Positions 12,706 to 22,750 of a stretch of 64,000 nt of DNA are shown here, one piece after another. Origin of the DNA: Taenia hydatigena (taxonomy: Eukaryota; Platyhelminthes; Cestoda; Cyclophyllidea; Taeniidae). The DNA is taken from contig JADWOT020000010.1 in NCBI GenBank assembly GCA_036345935.2, positions 10,817,412-10,881,411 on the forward strand, written 5' to 3'. The notes below the pieces were generated by a model. It was not told the origin of the DNA. It searched no databases and saw only the letters and a list, made by a program, of their open reading frames with translations. The position numbers were made by a program, and so were the translations under genes. Each line of letters begins with the position of its first letter. Within the stretch, counting starts at the first letter, position 1.

Positions 12706-13429
12706 TGTTAAATCGGCATATGAGGAAGCAGGCAATGCTGAAGATTCGATTTCTTACCGGATAATGCGATGTCAGCTTGACAATGAAGGGCAGAATTGCA
12801 ATAGCGTTGGAACAGATGACACCATCTAGGATCAATAGACGGCCTAATAGCGCTTCATTTCAAAAAGTAAAATTTTCGAACTAAAGGGTCATCCAAATAG
12901 TCCGAACAGTGAAGGAGAATGAGGGGGGGGGGCGCTTTTAGAAGAGGCACAATCAGTCAGAAGAGTTGTCTATCACAATTTGAAGTGAGGGAGTACTTGC
13001 TTCAATTACAGGGTCAAATGGCAATGCTTCAAATGCACGAGACCCAGACCACCCGTTGGTTGTCTCTTCCAGCTGCAGCTAACGCTTCCGTTACCCTTAA
13101 CAGAGGACATTAACTAGCACCTGGACAACTGTCGTCGCCTTCCTGTCGCTTAGACCACTGGGTTATCTGATACGTATCTTGTTGCTGTGCTGGGCTAGCC
13201 TGCAGTAGCAGTGGAACGTCGACAGTGAATTTTGTTAAAGTCAAATATGATTGTGATTCGACGACAATTGCAGAAAGTCGATAGACTAGTTCCTGTCCGT
13301 TTAAAATTGACTTTAAATCAGCTCCGACTTCCATTAAATTGTGCCTTCATTGATGCCTTCGGTGGTGCATGAAACATGTGACTTTGTTGGTGTTATCTTT
13401 GCCGCTAACACTAAACCATTAAATCAACT

Positions 13430-13960
13430 CTAATGTGACATGCTTGTTTGCATGCAGTCCTCAAGCACACTTCACGCCCAGACATTCCAATGGTTGCATT
13501 CACAAAAGTTTTGGTGCCAACAGCGATGCCAAGGTAGCTAAAAGGAGGAGGAGGAGGATGAGGAGAAGAGATCACCGATGAATGCGATCGCAAACCGATA
13601 AAGGGTTTGACTTCTTGGGATTTGTTGGTTCAAAACTATGCTGGGAATGCATAAAAGGAAAGTAAGGAGTAGCAGCTATTCCGTCGACATGAGGGATTGG
13701 AAAAACACGATGCTCTATAAGCACGTAGCGCATAAATAATCAACCGGTAACGAGCGTTCCATCAAACACTCGTCATGTTCAGCGTGACTCTGCAAGTCGA
13801 ACGGGTGCCTTATCGTTGGGGCCCAGTGTAGTCGTGGGACATGTGAGCTGCAAGCATACGTAAAGGGCGGCTAGGTCAAGTGGCGCTAGAATGAATGGAT
13901 CAGCGCACTAAGATTTATAAAAAGGAATAAGTACATTGACTTTTTCAGGGTTTTTTCGCT
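13430..13960. repeat. Partial duplication-unit end, related to 16.9 and 26.0 kb
   Basis: Sequence from the GTGACATGCTTG block through GGTTGCATTCACAAAAGT, GCGATGCCAAG, and GATCGCAAACCGAT matches the same ordered blocks at 16.92-17.45 kb and 26.02-26.60 kb, and in reverse at 56.4-57.05 kb. It is a truncated, diverged copy of the region that lies beyond the 3' end of each GP50-like gene. Confidence 0.6.
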
Positions 13961-14904
13961 GGTCACTTGCATCAGGCGGAGCATTAAGCCGACTTTCCAA
14001 GTGAGAATTGGCATTGTAGATCCTACAAAGACATCCTTTTGGGCTCCCTCATTTCTTAAGCTTGGTACATTCGAGAAAACGGAAAGAGCTAGTAGCCTCG
14101 TTTAACCCAAAGAAGGAGGTAGAATTCAAGACAGACTAGTTGTGCCTCAAACAAATTGACACCTCCTGTACTTAATCACGAAGGCAACAGTCTACTTGAT
14201 GGTTGGAGCTAATCCAGGCTAGAGACGCCGAATGAGAGTTGAAAATTGGGTCTCAAAAGCTCCCGCAGCAGCTGTCGCTATCAAATCGACTGTGAATACT
14301 GCATGGCAAGGTCCGAGGTTCATTACAACTGAGCTTTTATCAAGGCAGAGCATCGAATGCTACTATTTTCACTTAAGAGCGTCATTTTGTGAGGCGAATG
14401 CAAACGACTAAGTGCCTGATTGGACTAAAGGCACAGAAGTAGATGAGGCACCACCAAATGACTTTGAGCAAAGCATAAACAAGAGCTGAGGACTTCCGCT
14501 TCCTCCTTCCTGTTCACGTGATGAGTGGGTGGTATGAAGAGGTGAGTGATTTGCCAGTGATTGCTCTCCGCTCGACCGAAGTGACAGGACCGGTGAGCCA
14601 CTCCATTTAACAGCATTGTCGGACCGCAGGACAATACCAAACTCAATGATAAGGAAACATGCATCTTGTACGGACTAGTCTATATGTAGATGAGCTGCAG
14701 CCTACAAGAAGTAAACGCGGTTATATTGGGAAGAGTTGCCGATTTGCGAATAGAGAATCAATGGTGGGAAGTAGCTTTCTCATTAACCGATGAAGGTGGC
14801 ATGACCAAAGTCCTACTCACTCCCTTCCTAGTGAGCACACAATTCGCCGTCGTGATTTTCTCCATCGTTACCAAGAAAATCTGCCGAGGATGATGAGAAA
14901 TGCG

Positions 14905-15144
14905 CTAGGAGCCTACAACAGGGTCGCTTGCTGAGTGACCATTCATTTGGGAGAGGAGGCCTTGCTGTACGTCATGGTTGAGGTACTCTACGCCATTAAG
15001 ACGAACAAGCTCAGTCGGCCGGTCAAAACCACAACCATCACGCACTTGGAAGTAACACGAGTGTTCACTGCATTCAGTCGATATTCCCGATCCCGGAAAC
15101 CGCAAGGTAAAGGCTAAAACTGCCAGTGTCAGAAGTGATTGCAT
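14905..15144 (-). CDS. Possible small secreted Cys-containing protein
   Basis: A 79-codon minus frame begins with ATG at 15144 followed by a hydrophobic leader (MQSLLTLAVLAFTL) that reads as a signal peptide. Next comes a short Cys-bearing segment (TECSEHSCYFQVRDGCGF) and a polar tail. It may be a complete small secreted protein, or the first exon of a longer gene: a GT lies near the end of the frame (CCTGTT|GTAGGC). I do not recognise the family, and the later sequence does not match the GP50-like exons. The start is chosen because the upstream part of the frame (from 15189) is polar and would bury the leader. Confidence 0.4.
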   Translation of the reverse strand: MQSLLTLAVLAFTLRFPGSGISTECSEHSCYFQVRDGCGFDRPTELVRLNGVEYLNHDVQQGLLSQMNGHSASDPVVGS

Positions 15145-15624
15145 TTTTTTCCTGCTTTTAGCCCCATACGACAGGATCGTCCACTCCAACCTGACCTAGC
15201 AATGCGACCTTAACTTCGTCCAAATTGTATTCTTTTGTAACCACAATCTTTTGTCTCAGACCACGTGCTTGAAGAGAAGGCCGATTTCCCCGACGCGAAG
15301 ATATGTCGCCCTTCTAATTCCCATTGAGATTGTGTTGATTTGCTTTTATCTGAGATTAAAAAGATTCCGCAAGACAATCGACCTTTGCGTGTCAGAGGTA
15401 GTCGCAGGGAGGAGGAGGGCGTCTCCCTTCAACTTCGGAGAAATCAAGGTTCTCGACTAAATGCCACATTTGAAGCAGCGCAAGCATCACAATCAGGTTG
15501 TAATCACGCGCTTTGCAAGAGCATTATGTTGCGCATTGCTGCAATATTAGCAACATGTCAAGGACTTAGTATCTATGACGATCGTGACTTCTCTCATTTA
15601 CATGGAACAATGACCAATTGCTAA

Positions 15625-16510
15625 TCGTAATTTGTGATTCAATCAAATCATACTCATTCCTATCGTGCCATATTTTGAGATACTAATAGGGAATATCATC
15701 ATAAGTGCATTCTGTTGATGGATCAAGCTGTGCATTGTATGCATTGCAATTGGCTAGGAGCATTGCAGTGCTTATGTTCCTTAGATGTACCTTGTAGACG
15801 ATAGGCGAGAGGACCATTTTAATCTAATCGTGGACGAACGCCATCGCGCTCCGAAGTCCGAGGCACATTCGTCTCAATTACTTCGGTCTCGCTACCGTAA
15901 ATCCCCTCTGCACTTGTAATGAAGATGTCAAAACCATCCAACCTTCTTATAGCCGGAGTGACAAAGGGAAAGGGGGAGAGGAAAGGAGAGAATAGTCTAC
16001 ATGCATGATCAGAAACTAATCAACAGCCTGGTCAGTGTTAGGTAGACATGTTAAGGGTTAGCGGTTCAATGCAACTGCACTACAACACTCTCTGCAGTGG
16101 CTATGCTGCACACGAGTAGTGGACTCAGCCAGAAGAATTTTTCGCACAACAAACTTTGATGACTGTTAGCCACTGAAGATGATAAGGAAGAAATGGTGCT
16201 GCACAAAGATTACCGAACGTGACTTTGACATTTGACTTCTCGAGGCTTTGGAGAAATGCTTACTCAAGCGGAGTGTTTGAGTGACCCTCGACTTTCTACC
16301 TTCTTAGTTAGGTTATGAGCTTGAGATAAGGGAAGTGTGACAGGAAGGGAGGCTAATAAAAGTGGCAACACCAAAGGCTTTGGTAAGCTTCTTTCCACCT
16401 CTCATTTAGCTTAACAAGTAAAAAGGACGATGCACATCCCTCACTAGTTTCTCTTAAAGTTAATGGAAATAAGTCTCACTTGTCTCGTCCAAAGGCGTCT
16501 CCTTCTCAAG
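15625..16510. other. No gene recognised
   Basis: This stretch has no open frame above 60 codons and no splice-linked exons that I can see. A pyrimidine-rich block begins just right of it (16.65-16.69 kb) as part of the repeated unit. Confidence 0.35.
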
Positions 16511-16639
16511 CCATTTGAGTGCACCGATGCATCACATCGTCCCTCTCTCTCACAACCAACACAGCTTGCGCATCAGTCGGGTGAATGCTTTAGATGCGTT
16601 GACTAAGGATTCTTCATATGCGCTCTGTCTCTCAGAGCA

Positions 16640-17450
16640 GACAAGTTTTTTTCTTTCCCCTCCTCCTCCCCCTCCCCTCCTCTTCCTCGTTCTGATGAAA
16701 AAACGGCGGCCTTCTGTTTGCGAACCCGATTCAACTGCAATTCTTGAGCATCCACTGCAAATCCCTCCCTTCCTCCCTCATTGTTTGAAAGAACACCTTC
16801 TTGAAATGATTACAAACAAGACCATCGTTGTCGTAACATTCAACCTCGAATTCGCCACAAATGTTAAAAGAATGTATTTGTGGTCAGAATATTGAAAGCA
16901 ACGAATTTAGGCAACGAAACGTGTGATATGCTTGTTATCATGCGGCTCACAAGAGCATTTCGCGTCTGGTTCTTCAAGTGGCTGCATTCACAAAAGTGCT
17001 GGTAACAGCAGCGATGCCAAGACGGCTAAAAGGAGAGGAAGAAGCAATTGTCGAGGACTACGATTGCAAATTGATGCAAACTTAGCTTCTTAGGATGTAT
17101 AGAAATGTGGTTTCAAACGCTCTGCACTAGAGTGGTTCAAAACCTACACGGAGTATGTGTGAAGGAAAAGTAAGGAGCAGTTATGCCAATGACATGTCCG
17201 ACGTGTCTCAACAATGCATAGGGGCGCCTTACCGTTGAGAGCGAGTATCGCCACGGAACCTGTGGGATGCAAATATGCAGAGAAAAGGTGGTTCAGTCAC
17301 GCAATACTTAAGCTAATGGATCAGTGCATTGTGATTGATAAAAGACGGTGAACGCTTCGACTTCGTTACCGCTTAATTGCATCAAGCGGAAAATCGAGTC
17401 ACAGTCGAAGCAAGCAAGGACCATGCAGATTTGAACTGATTAGTAAGTGA
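16640..17450. repeat. Distal end of duplication unit 1
   Basis: A CT-rich block at 16650-16695, a TTGAGCATCCACTGCAAATC stretch and a following CTTCAAGTGG.TGCATTCACAAAAGTG block match 25.74-26.6 kb in the same orientation. They also match 56.4-57.25 kb in reverse. The sequence lies 3' of the minus-strand GP50-like gene in all three units, so it is part of the duplicated segment and not an independent element. The 126-codon plus frame across the CT tract is low-complexity and not counted as a gene. Confidence 0.65.
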
Positions 17451-17764
17451 GTGATAAGTAGACTTGCGTTACATTGTGCAGGAGAGTGAGAAGAGGGACG
17501 TCCAGTTTCGCTCGCCTCAGAAGTCGGCATATCTAGATGCAAAACGATTAGTAGAAACAAAAACAGCTTTATCTTACAAATGTGGATCACTTTAGGTCCT
17601 GCAACATGCAAACGCGCAGTAAAAATTAGTTAAGGGGTTGCATCATAAGGGAGAAACACACTTCACCAGTATGAACAGTAAAATTGGCCAAAGATAGTCG
17701 CATGATTAGCCTTCTGGAAGAGGTGGTGGATGAATGGAATCACCAAAAGCCAAATCAGTTTAAT

Positions 17765-18060
17765 TCAAATCTGCCATGGTTGGGCACTGCTAGTCTCATT
17801 GAGGTAGAGACAAAGCAAGGTCTGACGACAGCCTGGTGGTGGCTGATGTGCGTGGGTCTGAGGTGTTTCATTGGATAACGAGTTGTTCCAGCAGATGTCA
17901 GGAGTACTTAGCTCTCCAGTATCGGTCCATGCTGAGGTACATGGTCTGGCCCAGAAGAAACACCGGCACAAATTAAACACCTCAACCCGCAACTTGGTAA
18001 ATGCAACACTGAAGGCTCTGCTACCCACAATGTGGAGAATGTAGCTTGGACTGACAGTGT
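17765..18060. repeat. Repeat copy shared with 46.85-47.15 kb
   Basis: Blocks such as AGACAAAGCAAGGTCTGA, TGGCTGATG.GTG, and ACTTG..AAATGCA.CA.TGAAG occur in the same order and orientation at about 46.86-47.15 kb. The copies are diverged. Neither carries a shared open frame of useful length. Confidence 0.55.
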
Positions 18061-18312
18061 GGTGCTGTTGCTAGTCAAAACCAATGAAGAGGATTGTGGA
18101 GTCGTTTGGGTTGTCTAGCCATCCACTCTACTCATCAGCTTCCTTGCAATGTGGCAGAAAGCACGAAAGACTGCTGATGACATTGAAGGCGTTTGACGAA
18201 CCAACACTACAGCATCTTAGGCCTGATGACGATGATGTCTCGAGTCAAAGGAGTGCCACACACGACACTTAGTGCGTCGGCCTCGAATCATCTAAGGCTA
18301 TTAACTAGCGGC

Positions 18313-20611
18313 CTACTCAATGCTTTCGTGGCTAAAGTAATGAGCAGGCATGTACTTGGATGATAAAATGCAAGACCACGTAAAGAAGGAAGAATGCGGT
18401 GTTGTGGAATGAGGGACTGCTGCAACTAACCTCGCATTACAAACTTGGTTATGGAGCAACTCAATTCACTTACCGGTTCTAACTTGGTAAGCTGAAAGGT
18501 ATGCCAGGCATAGGGCTGTAAATTAGTTGCCAGGAGATACTTTCAGCAGCGTTACACCAATGCGAATTATTCCTAGCTCACCTAATGTGATTCAATTATG
18601 CTGCAGCAGTTTGTAGTGCTGTCTGACTGCTGTGGAATAGGTTTGCGTCCGTACTTACCATTGCACGCCGCGATCTCTGGCGATTCGCCTAAATCAAAGG
18701 GACACATTCAGTCGCCTCGTAAGGATTTGTGCAGATTAGATCTGCTAACAGTTGGTGTCTTCTAAACTATACTTAACTCCAGAGCACCTCAGCTTAAAAG
18801 GTTACTAGTCAAGACGTTGCATTGCAAAGAAAGAAAGTTGGCCGGCCTAATCAGTGCGGACGCTCACTCACCTCCTTGCCTCCAGTCAACAGTAACAACA
18901 AGGCTGTTTTGCTTCCCTTCCCATTCCAATGTGGTATAATCAAGCGAATCATTTTGTGTGAAGTTCAGAGCAAATATTCGCAGGTCGGATGCGTCATCTC
19001 TCGACAAATTACCTTGAAAGAGCAGAGAAGTCGTCTTTGGTACATTAATTGAGTTCATGAACACGAGAAATGACCTGCTTGAATGGCTAACAAACTCACG
19101 GCAGAAAGACGCTGAGTAATGCGAAAGGACGCTGCCCCTCCATTGACACTTAAGGACTCTGTTCACCATAAGAGAAACCTGTATTTCGAAGAGGAAAAAG
19201 GACAGAATAGGCAGAGCACAAAACCCTGAGTAAGTGATGAACGGGAGCACACGATCATGGCAATGACATTTCCATAAAAAATGCACAAACCGAGGATTCG
19301 CTGTTCGCACCTCCAACAGCGAATTGGACTTCCACATGCGAATACCCCTTGCGGAATCGGGAAAGTGGAAACGATGTGTTCAAGTCGACCTCGCCTGTGA
19401 GAGAAAATTTGTCGTGGTTATGCTTCCTGGCTCATCCTCCTCACAACACTCAGGCAGTTGAAGGGCTCAGATGGCACAGCAACCACATGAACTAGTCCAA
19501 ATGACCCATTTTCCAGGACAAGTGCTTGTATTACTAGTTTATCTCAAAACGGCATCCATCTTGAAGTACTTCTGCAAATACTTCTCTCTCTCCATCCACT
19601 CACCTTCCTTTGGCTTCTTGAAATCACATTTTGGCACGAAAAATGTCGTTGAAAATGGTCCTCCAAAATGGATTTGAAATGTCTCCACGTTGGACACGTC
19701 GTTTATAGTGATGTTGACACCGTCTAAAAGTACACACAAAGGTGTCCTCTTACAGCAACTACAAGAGTTAGTATTTTCGTCTTTCATTGTGCTATTCCAA
19801 TCATCGCTGCCGCACAACCTGAAGTAATTTACATTGTTGATGCACCACTCCTGGTTGTACACAAAGGTTTTCTCATTAAAGCAGACGAATACAGTAAAGA
19901 GTTCTCGACTTTCTACCCACCTTCGTCGATTTGGCAGGGCCTACCGAGGACTTTTCTGTTGGCATAGCACGTGCCATTTTCAACACTGACGTCAGACCAA
20001 CGGAAATCCTTCGATAGTGCTCTAAAAACCTACAATGAATCAAGGAAAGCCCGCTGTAACCTCTAACATGGGATTTGGGTGTACCAGCCATGTGGCAGGA
20101 TGGCATTACGCATTCTGCCTTCATGCGCCTATGCCTATCGAAGTGGAAAGGAATGTGTGGCGTGAATTTGGATCTTGAAGAAGCACACGAGAAAGCGTCT
20201 ATCGTCGTTTTGGCAAAATACATCGATTCAAACAAAAGTTTTACACTTACGTAGCTTCCGGTACGATAAAAATACATAAGCGGTGATGGTCCCTGCGGTG
20301 TTCCAACAATGCGAGAGCCCCACAGCACTGGCTCCGCTTCTGCTGCACAGAAGTAAAAAGCAGGCAGTTTGTCTGATAAATTACTGGGAGCAAAATCAAC
20401 TGCGTTTTGAGATCTGAGCACCTTTATTGCTACTTACTCCACTGCTACTGCAGAGAATGGCCCATTAACAAAGACTGAACTTATTATCAACGCGTGCATA
20501 GGGTTATGCTACACGGTGGCTTGTTCAACAAGAATTGGAGTCGTAATGGAGAGATGAACACGTACCCGAGAAGTAGAAGAAAGTAACGAGAAAGAAGGCG
20601 AATCTCAGCAT
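18313..20611 (-). CDS. GP50-like secreted glycoprotein, copy 1 (frame intact)
   Basis: Exons on minus: 20611-20566 (signal peptide MLRFAFFLVTFFYFS), 20342-20251, 20029-19921, 19903-19604, 19394-19291, 19178-18872, 18688-18659 (30 nt), 18491-18474 (18 nt). A weaker last exon at 18425-18313 ends in TAG. All join in frame, giving 335 codons before the last exon and 372 residues with it. Exon 3 to exon 4 requires removal of only 17 nt. The mature part begins near AEAEPVLWGSRI and carries paired Cys motifs (GTCY, RPCQ, FVCF, FRLCG). It also has seven N-glycosylation sequons (NGT, NST, NIT, NTS, NLS, NFT, NDS), so it is almost certainly secreted or surface-bound and glycosylated. Small size, leader and gene-family expansion resemble taeniid GP50 antigens as I recall them; GPI anchoring is typical there, but the tail seen here is only weakly hydrophobic. 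Two pseudogene paralogs lie in this window. Function is unknown. Confidence 0.6.
19904..19920 (-). other. 17-nt GT...AG mini-intron in GP50-like copy 1
   Basis: Read on minus, GTGGGTAGAAAGTCGAG sits between CAAATCGACGAAG and AACTCTTTACTG. Read through, it brings TAG into frame. Removed, it joins ..CQIDE to ELFTVFVCFNEKTF with no frame change. The equivalent segments are 17 nt in copy 2 (28556-28540) and 20 nt in copy 3 (54527-54546). Confidence 0.5.
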
Positions 20612-20627
20612 GGCACACTCTCCTTAT

Positions 20628-20969
20628 CTAGCCAATTGCCTTGTGTGCATTTATGTGCTGCTCACACTGACCTCTTCCCACGGTTGGCTGGCTGGTTGGT
20701 TGGTTGGTTGGTTGATTGGGTGAGACTGCAGTCGCAGGAGCAAATAGAAGGTCATCCCACGTGTTTGTATCAGCATTGCGTGGGTGTCGGTTTGGAGTCT
20801 GCACTAAGGCCTTACAAGTTTGGAACTCGTGACCAGGCAACGTAAACAGACCAAAATCGTCTTCTTCAGACGTAATCTGATCTCTTCGCTTTCTTATGAC
20901 TGTGATTGGCGATTGTGTCGCGAAATCACGTGGCAACATCAGGATGTTCTTTTTGGTGAACTCGCACAA
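20628..20969 (-). other. Conserved open frame just upstream of GP50-like copy 1
   Basis: A 113-codon minus frame ends 17 bp before the ATG of the GP50-like gene. The homologous stretch before copy 3 (53320-53643, plus) is also open and aligns along most of its length (KKNILMLPRDF, TSEE.DFGL, HPRNADTNTWD). The copy before gene 2 (about 29770-29400) is broken. The shared C-terminal part is translated GGTT repeat (NQPTNQ). It could be an unrecognised small gene, or simply promoter/5' leader DNA that happens to be open; the amino-acid changes look unconstrained. Confidence 0.3.
20682..20717. repeat. (GGTT)n microsatellite
   Basis: A tetranucleotide run of GGTT/GGCT units lies about 70-110 bp before the GP50-like start codon. 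It recurs at the same place before copy 2 (about 29452-29495) and copy 3 (as AACC units, about 53574-53612), with different lengths. Confidence 0.8.
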
Positions 20970-21280
20970 ACAAGTGTCAGTGCAGTTAATAGCTGTGGTT
21001 GACAGTTGGGAGTTTCCTTACCGGAAAGCATTGTGAATAGGCCTTCCATTTACCCTCATCACGTTCAGAGGCCCCAGCCATCAATTTCAAACGATCACTT
21101 GAAAAGTAGCTGCGTCACAAAGCATTTGTACACACCTTTTGATATTTAAACCAGTGTAAGCATTATTCTGATGGTCTCACCATCTCAGTGCTCCTGCAAC
21201 TCACAAGGGTCATCCGAGTTCACGTAGACACATCCATGTGAATGACTGAATGGAAACCAAAGGCGCTGATACCAACGTGA

Positions 21281-21600
21281 TCAATGAGCAGATTGTTTCC
21301 GCCCACACACACATGTGACTAAAACAATTACAAAGTGTTGGCAGTAGTGGGAAAGCAGACATGAAATAACAAGAAGAGCACCAAAGTCAATGTGCTGAGC
21401 ATCGTAACAGGTGTGTGTACACATCGTGATGATGATGAGACGTGTAGAGGCTTTGCGGTTCAATGCAAATCGGTATGACATGGCGTGTGTGGCCAAAATT
21501 CGAATAATTATTTGCCGAATGACAGACCGCAAAGCAAGGGATGGAGAGGTTAGGCTATTTGGAGTTCGCTTTGCATGAGTCCCCTAATTATTACTGACAG
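21281..21600. repeat. Repeat block with short open frame (copy w)
   Basis: The minus strand at 21281-21532 reads MRQIIIRILATHAMSYRFAL and continues for 83 codons. Related frames occur at 30134-30349 (minus), 31088-31459 (minus) and 52579-52947 (plus). This copy lacks the poly-His/(CAC)n expansion and has CACTACTGCCAACAC instead. It probably represents the ancestral state of the microsatellite. Confidence 0.55.
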
Positions 21601-22750
21601 CTCGCCATTCTCTCTTGTTGCCATCTGCCGCCTCTTCTCAATCCAGGTGAAAGCAGAGGGATTCGTAGAGTTCAGTGTCACGATATTAAAGCAGCACCAA
21701 AATCATTTCGAGCCATTTTAAGAGTAATAAAAGACTCCAAGACTTGGTAATTGCTCAAATGCGTGGGTGCTGACGGCCACAAACGCAGTCAGGAATCGCT
21801 GGTGCTAATGGCGCCACTTGGCAGAGACAAAGGCTTATGGACAGTGTGAATTACACGTGGCGGTCTTGTCTTTGGCTCCACAATTTCATGCACCAATGGA
21901 ATTTACACCGGCGTCGCATTACTAACGACATCGTCAGTTGTTTTGCAAATACCACAAATACTACAGATTATAGCAACTTTGTTTCTGCTTATTTGAGGGC
22001 CAACGCTATCTAGTCTTTGTGTTTCCCCTCGTGGCGTATTGTGCAAGTTCTCTGTGTTCATCGCAACCCCCACAATACTTCGCTTCAGCTCTATCGCCCA
22101 CGCTCTTGAGTTGAAAGCTAAACTCCTCATTGCACAAAGGTCGTCGCATGACTGGTTGGTGGTGTGACTTAAAATTCCACAACAATCAACGCGCGGCTTT
22201 GCTTCATACAACAGAATTGCCTTATCAGAGGCAGAAGAATTATTGCTGCAGATAGAGCCAAACTAGCGTCTGTTAGTGGAGAGGCTTAATACCGCTATAA
22301 ACTTTAAAGTTCCCAACTGCCATTTCATAGTCAAATTAACCATCCACTAAGTAGCTTAAGTAGTGTGTCTTCTTTAGCCCTCAGACAAGCTTCAAAGCAT
22401 TACAACGAATTATTTTTGCATTCAGCTGTTCTTGTAGCGTCTGCAGGCTACCTCGAAGGCAAAAGAAGGCAGAATGCTAGAGTAGAACATATATTCAACG
22501 GGCAGAGGGAAATAAGCTTCTGGCATGACCCGAGGGCCAGCCTACGCAGGTAGGGTAATACGGCCACCTCTGTGACCCCGACCGAAACCGGTAGTCCAAA
22601 CAAACAAAGCACTACAGTTCTATCCACTCCTCTTTATTTAATTTCCAATTGCCACTGTGCCTCTTTGCAGCTATCTGCAGTAAACTATACAAGGATATGG
22701 CATTCATCTCAAAACACTGGACATTAGTTAACATCCACTTTGTATGAAAA
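21600..22750. other. No gene recognised
   Basis: This spacer lies between the GP50-like unit 1 block and the next repeat. The longest frame, 102 codons on minus at 21903-22211, has no leader or domain. Nothing here matches the other units clearly enough to report. Confidence 0.35.

Noticed and set aside
12919..13334. Opposed open frames (QLQGQMAMLQMHETQ... on plus, FTVDVPLLLQASPAQQ... on minus), considered as a gag-like or coding exon
   Set aside because: Neither has a zinc knuckle, protease or other diagnostic motif, and no neighbouring retroelement sequence was found.
16515..16895. 126-codon plus frame with Pro-rich segment
   Set aside because: It is produced by a CT-rich low-complexity tract; the related stretch at 25.75 kb does not keep the frame.
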